From contig NC_047065.1 of the NCBI RefSeq assembly GCF_902459465.1, positions 20,349,828 through 20,413,827 on the forward strand: 64,000 nt of DNA, given 5' to 3'. This document shows, piece after piece, positions 49,201 to 56,602 of this stretch. Each line of letters begins with the position of its first letter. Within the stretch, counting starts at the first letter, position 1. The position numbers and the translations under genes were made by a program. The notes beneath the pieces are model-generated. The model was not told the origin of the DNA. It did no database searches and worked only from the letters and a program-made list of their open reading frames with translations. The DNA is from Asterias rubens. Taxonomy: Eukaryota; Echinodermata; Asteroidea; Forcipulatida; Asteriidae.

Positions 49201-50224
49201 TTTCAAGAGAAGTCTTTCACTATTACCTTCTGTAAACCCTGTAAATTATTTGTAAATCTGTGAACTTTTTTTTTGTTTTCTGTACCGAAAGGGTCCAATG
49301 GCTTAATTAAGTCGAGTTGTCTGACACTGGACAGCTGAAAAAAATGCCATGGAGTCTCAACCGTCAAGTTTTCCTGGTAATCAAGTTTTCTGGCTGGGCA
49401 TGTTATTGTTATTACTATTATTAGTTATAAGTTAAGTTAAGTTATAAAATTTTATTTTGGTTAAGTTTTTATAAAGTTTTAATTTTAATTAAGTTTTTAT
49501 TTAGTTTTTTTTTCACAATCCTAACATTAACAACAGTGAGAGGGTGAGGTATTTTAAAGTACGACCGAGGCGAGGAGCCTGGGGGGCTCTTACTCCTAGA
49601 ACTATTTTGGTTTCGTCCGGCTATCGTCTCCCGTTACGGGAGACGATAGCCGGACGAAACCGAAATAGTTCTAGTAGGAATAGGGGGCTCTGCTCTGGCC
49701 CAGCTGCCTTGGGGGACTGGCAAGGGGCCCGACTTGGAGGGTAAACAGTCTTTTTGGAGCACGGCAAAGTGCAGAGTCAGCAGACATGGCAGAGGCATAA
49801 ACATATAGCAGGGATTTTGTATTTTATTTTAATAATTACTAGGCCTATTTTAAACTAGTTTTTCTGGTTTTTCTTCACGATTTAAATTTTATTGAAAATA
49901 ATTAATTGTTTTTTCATTTTAAATTAAAAAAAATATATAAAAAAAGGATGGGGAGGAAGAAAGGAATATTGGAATTAACCGCATGTCATTGGAATTTGTT
50001 CTTGTCACTTCTGAGAAGACTGTTGTAGACAAAAGGCTGGACAAAAGGCCGGACAGAGGACGGACGTCCGACATCAACATCAACATTTAAAAAACTGTCA
50101 ACTTTGGTTTATATTTTTACTTCGGTTTGTTTACAATATCTTCAGTAATACACGAACAAATAAACGGACGTCTGCTAAAACCCGAAATAACGTTTTAATA
50201 CTTTACCTCTGTGAATGGATCCAT
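34150..50224 (-). CDS. ANLN: Anillin, actin/myosin/RhoA/septin scaffold of the cytokinetic ring
   Basis: Anillin links RhoA, F-actin, myosin II and septins at the cleavage furrow and is nuclear in interphase in other animals. Seventeen GT-AG exons (listed separately) give 1,128 residues with consistent phases, close to the vertebrate length (about 1,120). Visible family signatures: start MDPFTE then LLERTRAR; basic PRKRR; SWEDDL near residue 130; acidic stretches from about 470; LYSIESFR near 670; the anillin homology domain about 720-950 ([27 protein letters not shown]); and a C-terminal PH domain about 985-1,110 ([30 protein letters not shown]). The start is fixed by the conserved MDPFTE. 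It is head to head with GINS2 511 bp away. Introns carry many MITEs and hairpins. Exons 3 and 11 are phase-symmetric and could be skipped. Confidence 0.97.
34473..34551. repeat. Hairpin with 33-bp arms in ANLN intron 16
   Basis: Arms 34473-34505 (AGCACGTCTGCTTCCCATAT...) and 34519-34551 pair with two mismatches around a 13-nt loop. Related sequence at about 24,020-24,110 (ATCCAACGAGGCCGAAGGC) suggests an interspersed foldback family. Confidence 0.85.
34737..34918 (-). CDS. ANLN: ANLN exon 16 (PH domain, middle)
   Basis: Residues about 1,027-1,087, beginning [11 protein letters not shown] and including [13 protein letters not shown], the conserved PH strands. Ends ACAAA|GTAAGT, phase 2. Confidence 0.95.
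35351..35545 (-). CDS. ANLN: ANLN exon 15 (PH domain, start)
   Basis: Residues 962-1,026. It contains [12 protein letters not shown] and the highly conserved [20 protein letters not shown] of the PH domain. The exon is 195 bp, phase 0 at both ends. Confidence 0.97.
35587..35768. repeat. Family E foldback in ANLN intron 14
   Basis: Begins GGCCCAATTTCCTAGAGCTG and ends around AAAGCAGCTCTCTTACAATG, with the words AGCAAAAATAAGCAAG inside. Diverged copy. Confidence 0.6.
36228..36359 (-). CDS. ANLN: ANLN exon 14 (end of anillin homology domain)
   Basis: Residues 918-961, carrying [20 protein letters not shown], a nearly invariant segment of the homology domain. The exon is 132 bp, phase 0 at both ends. 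Confidence 0.97.
36615..36692 (+). repeat. tRNA-derived SINE-like fragment in ANLN intron 13
   Basis: An A-box-like CAGCTCACTTAGCAGAGCG and a B-box-like TTGGTTCTAGTCCCGCTCT are spaced as in a tRNA. The acceptor stem does not close and several invariant bases are changed, so it is a tRNA-derived repeat rather than a functional tRNA. Confidence 0.5.
36846..36989. repeat. Foldback repeat family F, copy 1
   Basis: TTTCACAAAGAGTTAAGACT at the left mirrors AGTCCTAACTCTTTGTGAAA at the right, with AGTCTTATCTC / TTAGTTAAGACTAG words between. It lies in ANLN intron 13. Other copies lie at about 44,905-45,055 and 60,245-60,410. Confidence 0.75.
37034..37184 (-). CDS. ANLN: ANLN exon 13
   Basis: Residues about 867-917 of the homology domain: [18 protein letters not shown], then a basic linker TPKKILANM equivalent to the vertebrate TPKRLL segment. 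Acceptor TTTCCCTGCAG, donor GTAAGT. Confidence 0.95.
37754..38151. mobile_element. MITE family A, copy 6 (ANLN intron 12)
   Basis: Begins TTCAAGACACTGGACACA (left TTAA mutated) and ends GTGTCCACTGCCCTTAA. The central palindrome is clear at about 37,944-37,988: TTGATTTCGAGACCTCAAAT ... GAGGTCTCGAAATCAA. Confidence 0.9.
38267..38390 (-). CDS. ANLN: ANLN exon 12
   Basis: Residues about 826-867, with [17 protein letters not shown] matching the homology-domain beta strands (vertebrate YYYLIILKAG region). Acceptor AAACCCACCAG, donor AAATT|GTAAGT, phase 2. Confidence 0.93.
38796..38975 (-). CDS. ANLN: ANLN exon 11
   Basis: Residues about 766-826, with the linker [11 protein letters not shown] and [16 protein letters not shown]. 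The exon is 180 bp, phase 1 at both ends, so it could be skipped without a frameshift. Confidence 0.95.
39346..39481 (-). CDS. ANLN: ANLN exon 10 (start of homology domain, Rho-binding helices)
   Basis: Residues 721-766: [20 protein letters not shown] and [11 protein letters not shown], the helical hairpin which in anillin binds RhoA (known for the family). Acceptor CTATTCTTCCCAG. Confidence 0.96.
39895..40125 (-). CDS. ANLN: ANLN exon 9
   Basis: Residues 644-720: basic/Ser-rich sequence with the conserved [11 protein letters not shown] motif. The acceptor is a NAGNAG tandem (CTCCAGCAG|GTC), so a one-Gln-longer form starting at 40128 is possible. Confidence 0.93.
40377..40528. repeat. Perfect 76-bp tandem duplication at a splice donor
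   Basis: Units 40377-40452 and 40453-40528 are identical. They lie immediately on the intron side of ANLN exon 8 and duplicate the sequence next to the donor (GTCAGCATCTCAC on the minus strand). Confidence 0.95.
40532..40761 (-). CDS. ANLN: ANLN exon 8 (acidic region)
   Basis: Residues about 567-643, highly acidic ([17 protein letters not shown]), with [17 protein letters not shown]. It corresponds to the acidic segment before the homology domain in vertebrate anillin. Acceptor ATTTTCCGTACAG. Confidence 0.94.
41074..41380 (-). CDS. ANLN: ANLN exon 7
   Basis: Residues about 465-567: Pro/Glu-rich, low complexity ([30 protein letters not shown]). The frame is set by neighbouring exons. A Pro-rich motif flanked by basics could bind an SH3 domain (inference). 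Donor GCAA|GTGAGT. Confidence 0.92.
41839..42104. mobile_element. MITE family A, copy 7 (internally deleted, ANLN intron 6)
   Basis: Begins TTAAAGGTAGTGGACACT and ends GTGTCCACTGCCTTTAA with TTAA at both edges. About 100 bp of the left interior is missing, so the left terminus joins almost directly to the central palindrome at about 41,900. Confidence 0.9.
42311..42409 (-). CDS. ANLN: ANLN exon 6
   Basis: Residues 432-464: [20 protein letters not shown], matching the vertebrate segment QERQKELACLRGRF and predicted helical. The exon is 99 bp, phase 0 at both ends. Confidence 0.94.
44905..45055. repeat. Foldback repeat family F, copy 2 (ANLN intron 5)
   Basis: CTTCCTAACTTAGGATTAAT at the left and GAGATAGGATTAATCCTAG at the right bracket words such as GGACTTAGGACGAGG. 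It resembles 36,846-36,989. Confidence 0.65.
45258..45500. repeat. Family E foldback (ANLN intron 5)
   Basis: GGGCCCAATTTCCTAGAGCT at the left is mirrored by CAGCGCTATGAAATTGGCCC at the right. The interior carries TAAGC words. Noncoding. Confidence 0.8.
45700..46545 (-). CDS. ANLN: ANLN exon 5 (largest exon)
   Basis: Residues 150-431, a Lys/Ser/Pro-rich disordered region. It contains repeated (A/M)(E/Q)(L/M)RS(L/V) units ([40 protein letters not shown]), each followed by an SP site and so potential Cdk targets. It also has [11 protein letters not shown] and a C-terminal helix [17 protein letters not shown]. It corresponds to the myosin/actin-binding half of anillin by position. Confidence 0.95.
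46585..46720 (+). repeat. Interspersed repeat family G, copy 3 (ANLN intron 4)
   Basis: GAGGGGGCAAGGCCC ... GCAAAGTGCACTTCCATCGG ... GGGGCATCCAGGCCAAGATC. A diverged but ordered match to the other family G copies. Confidence 0.65.
46915..47040 (+). repeat. Interspersed repeat family G, copy 4 (ANLN intron 4)
   Basis: AGAGGGCAAGACAATTTGCA, CTGCAAAGGACACTTCCATT and GCACCAAGGCCAAGACCAGG follow the family order. The copy ends close to exon 4. Confidence 0.65.
47072..47247 (-). CDS. ANLN: ANLN exon 4
   Basis: Residues about 91-149, containing [20 protein letters not shown], aligned with vertebrate RRGRLANLAATICSWEDDV. Acceptor CCTTTCTCATAG. Confidence 0.96.
47335..47396. repeat. Foldback family D terminal fragment (ANLN intron 3)
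   Basis: ATAGACCAACTCGCCCGATC, CAAGGCAAAGTGTCCCTTTA. It matches one arm end of the 8,082-8,450 element; the rest is missing. Confidence 0.7.
47438..47554 (-). CDS. ANLN: ANLN exon 3
   Basis: Residues about 52-91, with [16 protein letters not shown] aligning with vertebrate TRMQKLAEQRRRWD. The exon is 117 bp, phase 1 at both ends (skippable). Confidence 0.95.
47967..48102 (-). CDS. ANLN: ANLN exon 2
   Basis: Residues 7-52: [16 protein letters not shown], then [12 protein letters not shown], a likely nuclear localisation signal. Acceptor TTGTTTTTAG; donor GAAG|GTGAGC. Confidence 0.95.
48933..49306. mobile_element. MITE family B, copy 4 (ANLN intron 1)
   Basis: Begins TTAAAGCCATTGGACACT and ends GGGTCCAATGGCTTAA with TTAA at both edges. 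It is the best-preserved B copy, with CACACTTCGTGTATCACAAC and AACGGGAAAACCCACTC inside. Confidence 0.9.
49596..49674. repeat. Near-perfect 79-bp palindrome (ANLN intron 1)
   Basis: Arms 49596-49634 and 49636-49674 pair over 39 bp with one mismatch around a single T. The centre is GTCTCCCGTTACGGGAGAC. A 9-bp direct repeat, GGGGGCTCT, flanks the palindrome at about 49,582-49,590 and 49,683-49,691. No coding content. Confidence 0.95.
50207..50224 (-). CDS. ANLN: ANLN exon 1, six codons
   Basis: ATG at 50224 encodes exactly MDPFTE, then GTAAAG. The first six residues are identical to vertebrate anillin, which fixes the start despite the tiny exon. Confidence 0.93.
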
Positions 50225-50735
50225 CAAAAAATATTTCTTTCTGTAAACAACGGCTAAAAAGAAAGAAAATGTGTCTGTCGGTGACAAACGTCGAACAGCG
50301 CAGCGAGAAGCGGCGGTTTTTTACTGTTCAATTTTAAATCGAAGGCGCATTTTAAGGCAATGCATCATGGGAAATGTGTAGTCTCTTTCAAACAATATTT
50401 AATTATGTTACCTTCAAAATGTATTTTACAAATACTAAATTTTAAAAAGGCCTAAAAATTGGCTTTTAAAATAATTTACTAATAGATATGTGTATATTGT
50501 GTCAAATGTATCATTATATGAGGGTGAAATTGCCTAAATAACGGACAACACTTTTGGGTTCAAAGGTCATTCGTGTCATGTGTACAAAACAAGATCAGCG
50601 CGCCAAGTTGTAATTTTTTAGGAAAATTCACATGATGGATATTGGTTTAAATTAATTTTATATGTATTTGTAAATATTACTTTACCAAAATTCATTGTTA
50701 CATGTAATGCTAGCTTACCTATTACAAATTCAACA
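50225..50735. promoter_or_regulatory. ANLN-GINS2 bidirectional promoter region
   Basis: 511 bp separate the two divergent start codons and must contain both 5'UTRs and core promoters. The ANLN side is GC-rich (AGCGCAGCGAGAAGCGGCGG). On the GINS2 side, GCGCGCCAA (50598-50606; TTGGCGCGC on the other strand) matches the E2F consensus closely. No TATA box at a useful position was noticed. Joint E2F-type cell-cycle control is inference from the site and from the two gene products. Confidence 0.65.
50598..50606 (-). promoter_or_regulatory. E2F-like site
   Basis: TTGGCGCGC on the minus strand fits the E2F core TTSSCGC. It lies 130 bp upstream of the GINS2 start and about 375 bp upstream of the ANLN start. 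E2F control of GINS and anillin genes is known in other animals; use of this site is inferred. Confidence 0.45.
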
Positions 50736-50943
50736 ATGATGGACTCGGCAGAAGTGGAGTTTTTGGCCGAGAAACAGCTAGTTACGGTCGTTCCGAATTT
50801 CTCCCACGACGAGGTGTTCTTGATCGGGGGGAGCGTGGGGCCTTTCAACGCTGGGCTCCCGGTGGAAGTGCCGCTGTGGATGGCAGTCAACTTGAAACAA
50901 CGGCAGAAGTGTAGAATACAGCCGCCAGATTGGATGGATATTG
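50736..50943 (+). CDS. GINS2: GINS2 exon 1
   Basis: Residues 1-69, the A/B domain start through PPDWMDI; ends ATTG|GTAGG, phase 1. Confidence 0.96.
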
Positions 50944-53294
50944 GTAGGACTTATTTAACTGATTCAACTGGCATTTTGCATAAACGAAGAAAAATCCAGA
51001 ATATTTTGGTGGGCCTGCTTTTTAAATAATTTCTTTGCTTTTTTTTAATTTTCTAGTTAGGAACAAAACAACTTTTATTGAAATGAATGATTTTTAAATC
51101 GATAAAAAAAAAAATTAAAATATTGTATTTCGACTGGAATATTTGAACCGCACCGAGTCCAAGGCAATGACCTGGGGCATTGCGGCAATTGTATCTGTTG
51201 TCTCCAACCAAGCTGCCAAGCAGAAGCAAGAAGTATTCAGACCAGAATAAAAGTTAAGGAAAAGTTTCCGTATGGCGCCACCACTTTTTCATTCGATATG
51301 AAATAATATAGTATCTAATTTACCTCAATGAGATATCCCTTTTTGTAAAAATGAGTGAAAAAGTGGTGGCGCCATACGGAAAGTTATCCAAAGTTAAACA
51401 CACCACCATATATTATATGAAAAATTCATTGTGTTTGGAGGGTAACAAACAGCGGTGCGTTTTCCATTGTTTTGATACCGTACATCCTCTACTCTAAGTC
51501 TAAGTCTAAGGTCATTTCAATGGTCAATGGTGGTGTGAATGTGGTCGGTCCATAGTCGGAAAAATACCCTGGATGTACTTCCAAAATCCAGTCCAGTCTA
51601 CTGGGTAGTGTTCATAAAACAAACAGTGAAAACACACTAAAATTACCAACTATTAAACTTTTTGAAATTAAATAAACTTGTTTCACTTTTCAGAAAAACT
51701 TAAAGATAAGAAGCAAGAAGAGAAGGACTCCCCAATTTTCCAGCCAATGATGAATCAACATTACATGGTGGTCACAAAACTCTTGCTTAGTCAGTAAGTG
51801 AAACATAGCCCAGGCCATCAACAAAAGATTTGTAGGTCTGCAGGATGGTACTTTTGAGAAAGTTGTGATCTTTACCAAGCACACAAACCAGTAGTTGCGA
51901 TAACCCTTGTATCATGGAGGTAGGATTAGATACTATAGATGAGGGTATCCTCTTGGATTGTTGTAAAATCTGCTGAGAGGTTCTGGGTCTGGAAGTAGAA
52001 TAACAGAAGACCCATACCTGCTAGCATTTTTTTTTATTTATTCCAGAAATAAAAGGCAGTGGACACTATTGGTACTGTAATTGTCAAAGACAAGTCTTCT
52101 CACTTGGTGTTTCTCAACATATGCATAAAATGACAAACCTGTGAAAAATTGAGCTCAATTGGTCGTCGAAGTTGCAAGATAATAATGAAAGAAAAAACAC
52201 CCTTGTCACACAAAGTTGTGTGCTTTCAGACACTTGATTTCAAGACCTCAAATTCTAAACTTGAGGTCTCGAAATCAAATTCGTGGAAAATTACTTCTTT
52301 CTCGAAAACTACTCCACTTCAGAGGGAGCTGTTTCTCACAATGTTTTATACTACCAACCTCTCCCCATTACTCGTTACCAAGTAAGGTTTTATGCTAATA
52401 ATTATTTTGAGTAATTACCAATAGTGTCCACTGCCTTTATGGAGGCTAAATTTAGGGGTTTTCTTCAGGATTTTGCACATTATGTCCAATCTCATCCCTG
52501 TAAGATAATTGAGTAGGGGTTGATTAATTATAAGCAAACAATTAAGTTTTCAATCTCATGTAATAACCTCTGACCTTTGACACCCCCTCTCATAGTGCGA
52601 CTGACGATATCCCGCATGCAGATGAAGTACACACACTAGTAAAGGACATTTGGGACCTACGGATGGCCAAGCTGAGACAGAGTGTGGACAAGTTTGTCAA
52701 GGATCAAGAAACGCATGCCAGGGTGAGAGCAGGGAGTTTGAAGTGGACAGAATTCAATTAGTATCAGAGTTTACCGATTGAAACGTTGAGGTTTTTAATA
52801 AGCATAGATGACTATTTTCAAAACCACAGACCGAGGATCAGGATCGCTGCAGGCACAAGTTTGTAAAGTTCAGTTTGAAATGTGAAATATGCACTACATC
52901 ATCGCAGTCTTCAGCAACTGATGACAAAATAACTCTAGAGGCCACCAAGAGGCCACCTACAGGCCACCTTCTTTTTTAACAAAAAAAAAAGATACATTTT
53001 CAATGATCTTAGACACAAGAAATTGTACAAAAAAGCCCAGTTGTCTTGAAAAATGTGTCAGGCTGCCAGTTTTGAAAAAGGGCCCCCCCCCCCTCCTTCT
53101 AGGCAGGATGGTAAACAAATAAATAATTGGCCTTACTAACAATTTGTAAAAAATGTTGTTACTACTTGCAGCTTGATAACCTGTCGCTGATGGAGATCAA
53201 CACAGTACGTCCCTTTTTGACGCAAGCTCTGGACCACATGCACACATTGAGGATGAATACACTCGTTGGTGGACCACCAAGTACACAAGACTGA
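50736..53294 (+). CDS. GINS2: GINS complex subunit 2 (Psf2)
   Basis: One of the four GINS subunits. With Cdc45 and MCM2-7 it forms the CMG replicative helicase in the nucleus. Exons 50736-50943, 51694-51793, 52596-52722 and 53172-53294 join in frame to 185 residues, the length of vertebrate GINS2. Diagnostic segments: [18 protein letters not shown] at the N-terminus, [33 protein letters not shown], an interdomain linker ([17 protein letters not shown]), [20 protein letters not shown], and [10 protein letters not shown] near the C-terminus. Two adjacent Met codons open the frame; the second (50739) has the better context and matches the vertebrate start MD, giving 184 residues. It is divergent from ANLN. 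Introns 1 and 2 carry a hairpin and a family A MITE. Confidence 0.98.
51265..51382. repeat. Hairpin with perfect 27-bp arms (GINS2 intron 1)
   Basis: Arms 51265-51291 (TTTCCGTATGGCGCCACCAC...) and 51356-51382 are exact inverses around a 64-nt AT-rich loop. A small nonautonomous foldback with no coding content. Confidence 0.95.
51694..51793 (+). CDS. GINS2: GINS2 exon 2
   Basis: Begins within Glu70 after TTTCACTTTTCAG; encodes the linker and [13 protein letters not shown]; ends AGTCA|GTAAGT, phase 2. Confidence 0.96.
52050..52440. mobile_element. MITE family A, copy 8 (GINS2 intron 2)
   Basis: Begins ATAAAAGGCAGTGGACACT and ends GTGTCCACTGCCTTTAT. The terminal TTAA is replaced by ATAA/TTAT. 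It has the full internal module and an intact palindrome at about 52,243-52,282. Confidence 0.9.
52596..52722 (+). CDS. GINS2: GINS2 exon 3
   Basis: Begins CA|T (His) after CCCCCTCTCATAG; encodes [19 protein letters not shown] and [11 protein letters not shown]; ends AGG|GTGAGA, phase 0. Confidence 0.96.
53172..53294 (+). CDS. GINS2: GINS2 exon 4
   Basis: Acceptor CTACTTGCAG; encodes [20 protein letters not shown] and a short tail ending TQD-TGA. Confidence 0.96.
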   Translation, partial: LDNLSLMEINTVRPFLTQALDHMHTLRMNTLVGGPPSTQD

Positions 53295-54008
53295 AAATAC
53301 TCTAAATTGATTCCCAAAACTGCCTCTGAATGCTGTAAAATCCATCGTGCGGTTTTAACCAAGTTTGATGGATGCATTATACAGCTGAACTATTGAACTA
53401 TTATGAGCCAAATTCAAGTATGCGGCAATGCGACAACTTTGGTCGGCTGAGATAGATAGATAAACTATTGCCGTTTTGGCATCAGGTGTGGCACCATTGT
53501 GACGGAGTAAACTGGTAATGACTAGTTGTATTGCTGTTCAGGATTTTTGTGGATTAAGGAAAGTTCCTCACCTTACGATAAGAGTTAATCCATTTCAAGC
53601 CCGATAAAGCACAAGAGACTGATCCAGATGTGTGCTCTTCAGCAGCACGGATTAAATAGACACGATTTGTACATCACAGCTCAATGGAAGAAAAAATCAA
53701 ATCTTACATTTTATGGAGATTGCACTGTCAAACTCCTATCAACTTTTGATATGATGAAAGGGGGCACATCTCAAAACTTGTCCAGATTTTTCTTTCATAA
53801 CTCTTGGATTTATGTGGAAATTATGAGACAAAATGTCAACTTTCCAATAGGACCAGTGTAGTATCTTGCCTGCCAGAATACCCAAAGATTGCTCAAGGTC
53901 ACACTTATTGTACACAAAGTTCACATCGTCTATAGAACAACAGGCCTGAATCCATACCTGATTGCATTTCTTTTTTAGACAACGTATGCTTGTTAAACTG
54001 TTCTGGGC

Positions 54009-54085
54009 TTGTTTCAAACAATTCTGGGCCAGTAAACGCTTTGGTCTTGTTTCAAACAATTCTGGGCCAGTAAACGTTTTGGTCT
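54009..54085. repeat. 38-bp tandem duplication
   Basis: Two units beginning TTGTTTCAAACAATTCTGGG and containing CCAGTAAACG(C/T)TTTGGTC, with one substitution between them. Confidence 0.85.
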
Positions 54086-54865
54086 TGTAGGCTTTCCCCC
54101 TAAACTTGAGTCCTGCAGTTAGAAATTCCAATTTTGTAATAATGATGAATGTCTTGACGTGTGAAGAATCCATAAATATTTTGGCATCGTAAATACTTAT
54201 TGGTCTTTTATCAGTTATAACATGGTGCTGTTCCGGGATAAAATTTCCAGTCTTTTTGTAGATATTAAGCAATAAATTGTCTCCAACAACAAATAATGCA
54301 GCAATAAAAGTACAAAACAAATTTCCAGTGATCACTGTACAAAACACAATATTTAATCTCTTTCATTTCTTAAATTACTTCACAATAGATGATCATATTC
54401 CGTTTAGTCTTCACAATTAGACTTTCTTAAAACAGCTATTTATTAACATTATCGTCAACACAATTATCTAAATTAAAATCAAACCCAATTTGGTCACCAT
54501 GATCTCTCTTTATATATATGTATTTATATATATATAGAATTTGTCAAAATGTCTTCAATTGTACTTTATCCTACACTCGTCTTTTTAAGAAAGAGTTTCC
54601 CCTTTGCATTATAGGAAGTTTTCACAATAAAATTTCCAGCTCAGGGTGGAAAAACCCCCATCCAGTTGTACAACAATAAAAACCCACAGTTTTTAACATG
54701 TTATGGTTTATAATACAAAATAGTCGAAAACATTTTTGTGGGAGGGGGGGGGGGAAGCAAAATTAATTTCAATCGCATACCATTTCAAGCATGTTTGAGA
54801 TCGACTTTCACCATAGCTTTGCACATTACGCATCAATTCCCCAAAACTTTGTCCCTTGATCCCTG

Positions 54866-54968
54866 GGCCCAATTTCATAGAGCTGCTTAGCACAACAATT
54901 TGCTTAGCATGAAATTTTTGCCTTGATAAAAACAGGATTACCAACCAAATTTACACATAGTTTTCAGG
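54866..54968. repeat. Family E fragment
   Basis: GGGCCCAATTTCATAGAGCT, CTTAGCACAACAATTTGCTT, then TAAAAACAGGATTACC: the left half of the element only. Confidence 0.75.
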
Positions 54969-56238
54969 ATATGAAAACAACAGCTGAATACCAGTAACAA
55001 GCATTATCCAACAAATGAATATGCGCTGGCCATAGATCTGGCATGGAGGGTGTGCGCATGCAGTAACTGGGAGAGAGTTCATTACTCCATGTTCAACAGG
55101 CCTACTATGATCATGTTGACAGTCCCTTTTCAATATACATTTTCCAGTTTTGTGTTCATGCAAAATCAGACAGAGCTGGGCAGGGGGTTTTGAATCAAGT
55201 TACTGATAGATTCAAGGAGGTTTTTGTGGGTTTTTTTTATAATGAAAAATCTTTTGTCTTCTGTTGATTTGGAGATGAAATTCCCTGAATGTACAGGATG
55301 TTCTATTTTAGTTGTTTCCAGACTCTTTTCACCTCAAATAGAAACCTAGAATGTTGACAAAACATGATCGGTGTCGTTATTCCATGTGTCAACAAATTCA
55401 CCTCCTTTAAAGGCAAAGGTGAAACACAAATACAAATTTAAAATTCAGGAATTTTTTTGACAAAATCTTTAACTAAATAACTATCAATTTGTCTTCATAA
55501 AGATCCATGCCCTGCCCAGTTTTATCTGATCATATTTTTCCTACTGATTTCAATTGAAAAGTATATAAATCTACATAATGTCAGTACTGTGCAAACTAGG
55601 TGATACGTATATAATTGAATTTAAAACAGTCTCTTACAGCATTGCGCAGCCATTTTCCTTTCATTATGAATCCATGGGGTTTTCCAAACCTCAGCTTAGA
55701 CTCGATCTCCAGCATGTTGGAAACACCCTGAAATTGATGATGGGACCATTACCAAGCCGGGGTAGGAGCCCAAGCCGAGGTTTGAGATGAGGCCAATGAA
55801 ACCAAACCGAAGCAAGAGGGAAAAGAACAGACTGGCCCCTTTTCAGTATCAAAACTACTTTGTTGCATTCACGATCAGGGTGTCTGACTACAACAGCCAC
55901 AGCGCGTAAAGATGATGAGGTACGGTAATCGTAAAGCTATCTGTATAAATGACATTCATATTTCCACTTTATACACACATCCTGGTTGTCATTTTAAGTT
56001 ACTGTCAATTCTTTTAAAAAAAGACATACATTTATCCTTTTTTTTGTTAATTAATAGACTTAAATATTTCAGAGCAATAAATATGTTTATTGTCTAATTC
56101 ACAAATAAAGAAATCTTTTGTGGAAAATAAATAACAGCAGAAAACAAACAGCTTCCGAAGAATGATTATGTCTCAGTTTGTATTAAAAAAAAACAAAAAA
56201 CATAAATACCCTCCCTCATAAAGACTAAGTAAGAATAC

Positions 56239-56310
56239 TGTCCAAGTTGGACCTGGCTTATCCACACCATGTCCAAGTTGGACCTGGCTTATCCACACCA
56301 TGTCCAAGTT
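56239..56310. repeat. 31-bp tandem repeat, about 2.3 copies
   Basis: TGTCCAAGTTGGACCTGGCT followed by TATCCACACCA starts at 56239 and 56270, with a truncated third start at 56301. Full copies are identical. TCCAAGTTGGA is a small palindrome within the unit. Confidence 0.9.
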
Positions 56311-56334
56311 CAAAACTAAAGCCATTTATGACCT

Positions 56335-56602
56335 GGGCCCAATTTCATAGAGCTGCTTAACAGTCACTTATGTGCTTACTATGCACTTTCCATTTCATAG
56401 GACAGCTAACTATAAGCACCTAAAGGCATGCTAACCTTTCGGTTTTTAATTTCTGTATAAAAATGAATGACGTAACAATGTAAATTCATGGTTAACCCCT
56501 AAGCTGGCCATATTATTGTCTTCCAAAACCTGTGAAATACCTGTATGCTTAAGCAATTTTTTTGTCTGCTTACTGTTATGCAGCACTATAAAATTGGCCC
56601 TG
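56335..56602. repeat. Family E foldback
   Basis: GGGCCCAATTTCATAGAGCT at the left and CAGCACTATAAAATTGGCCC at the right bracket a TAAGC-word interior. Confidence 0.85.

Noticed and set aside
53739-54347. 202-codon minus-strand open frame
   Set aside because: No recognisable domain, it spans a 38-bp DNA duplication, lies in the GINS2 3' flank and has no splice or promoter context. Chance cannot be excluded.
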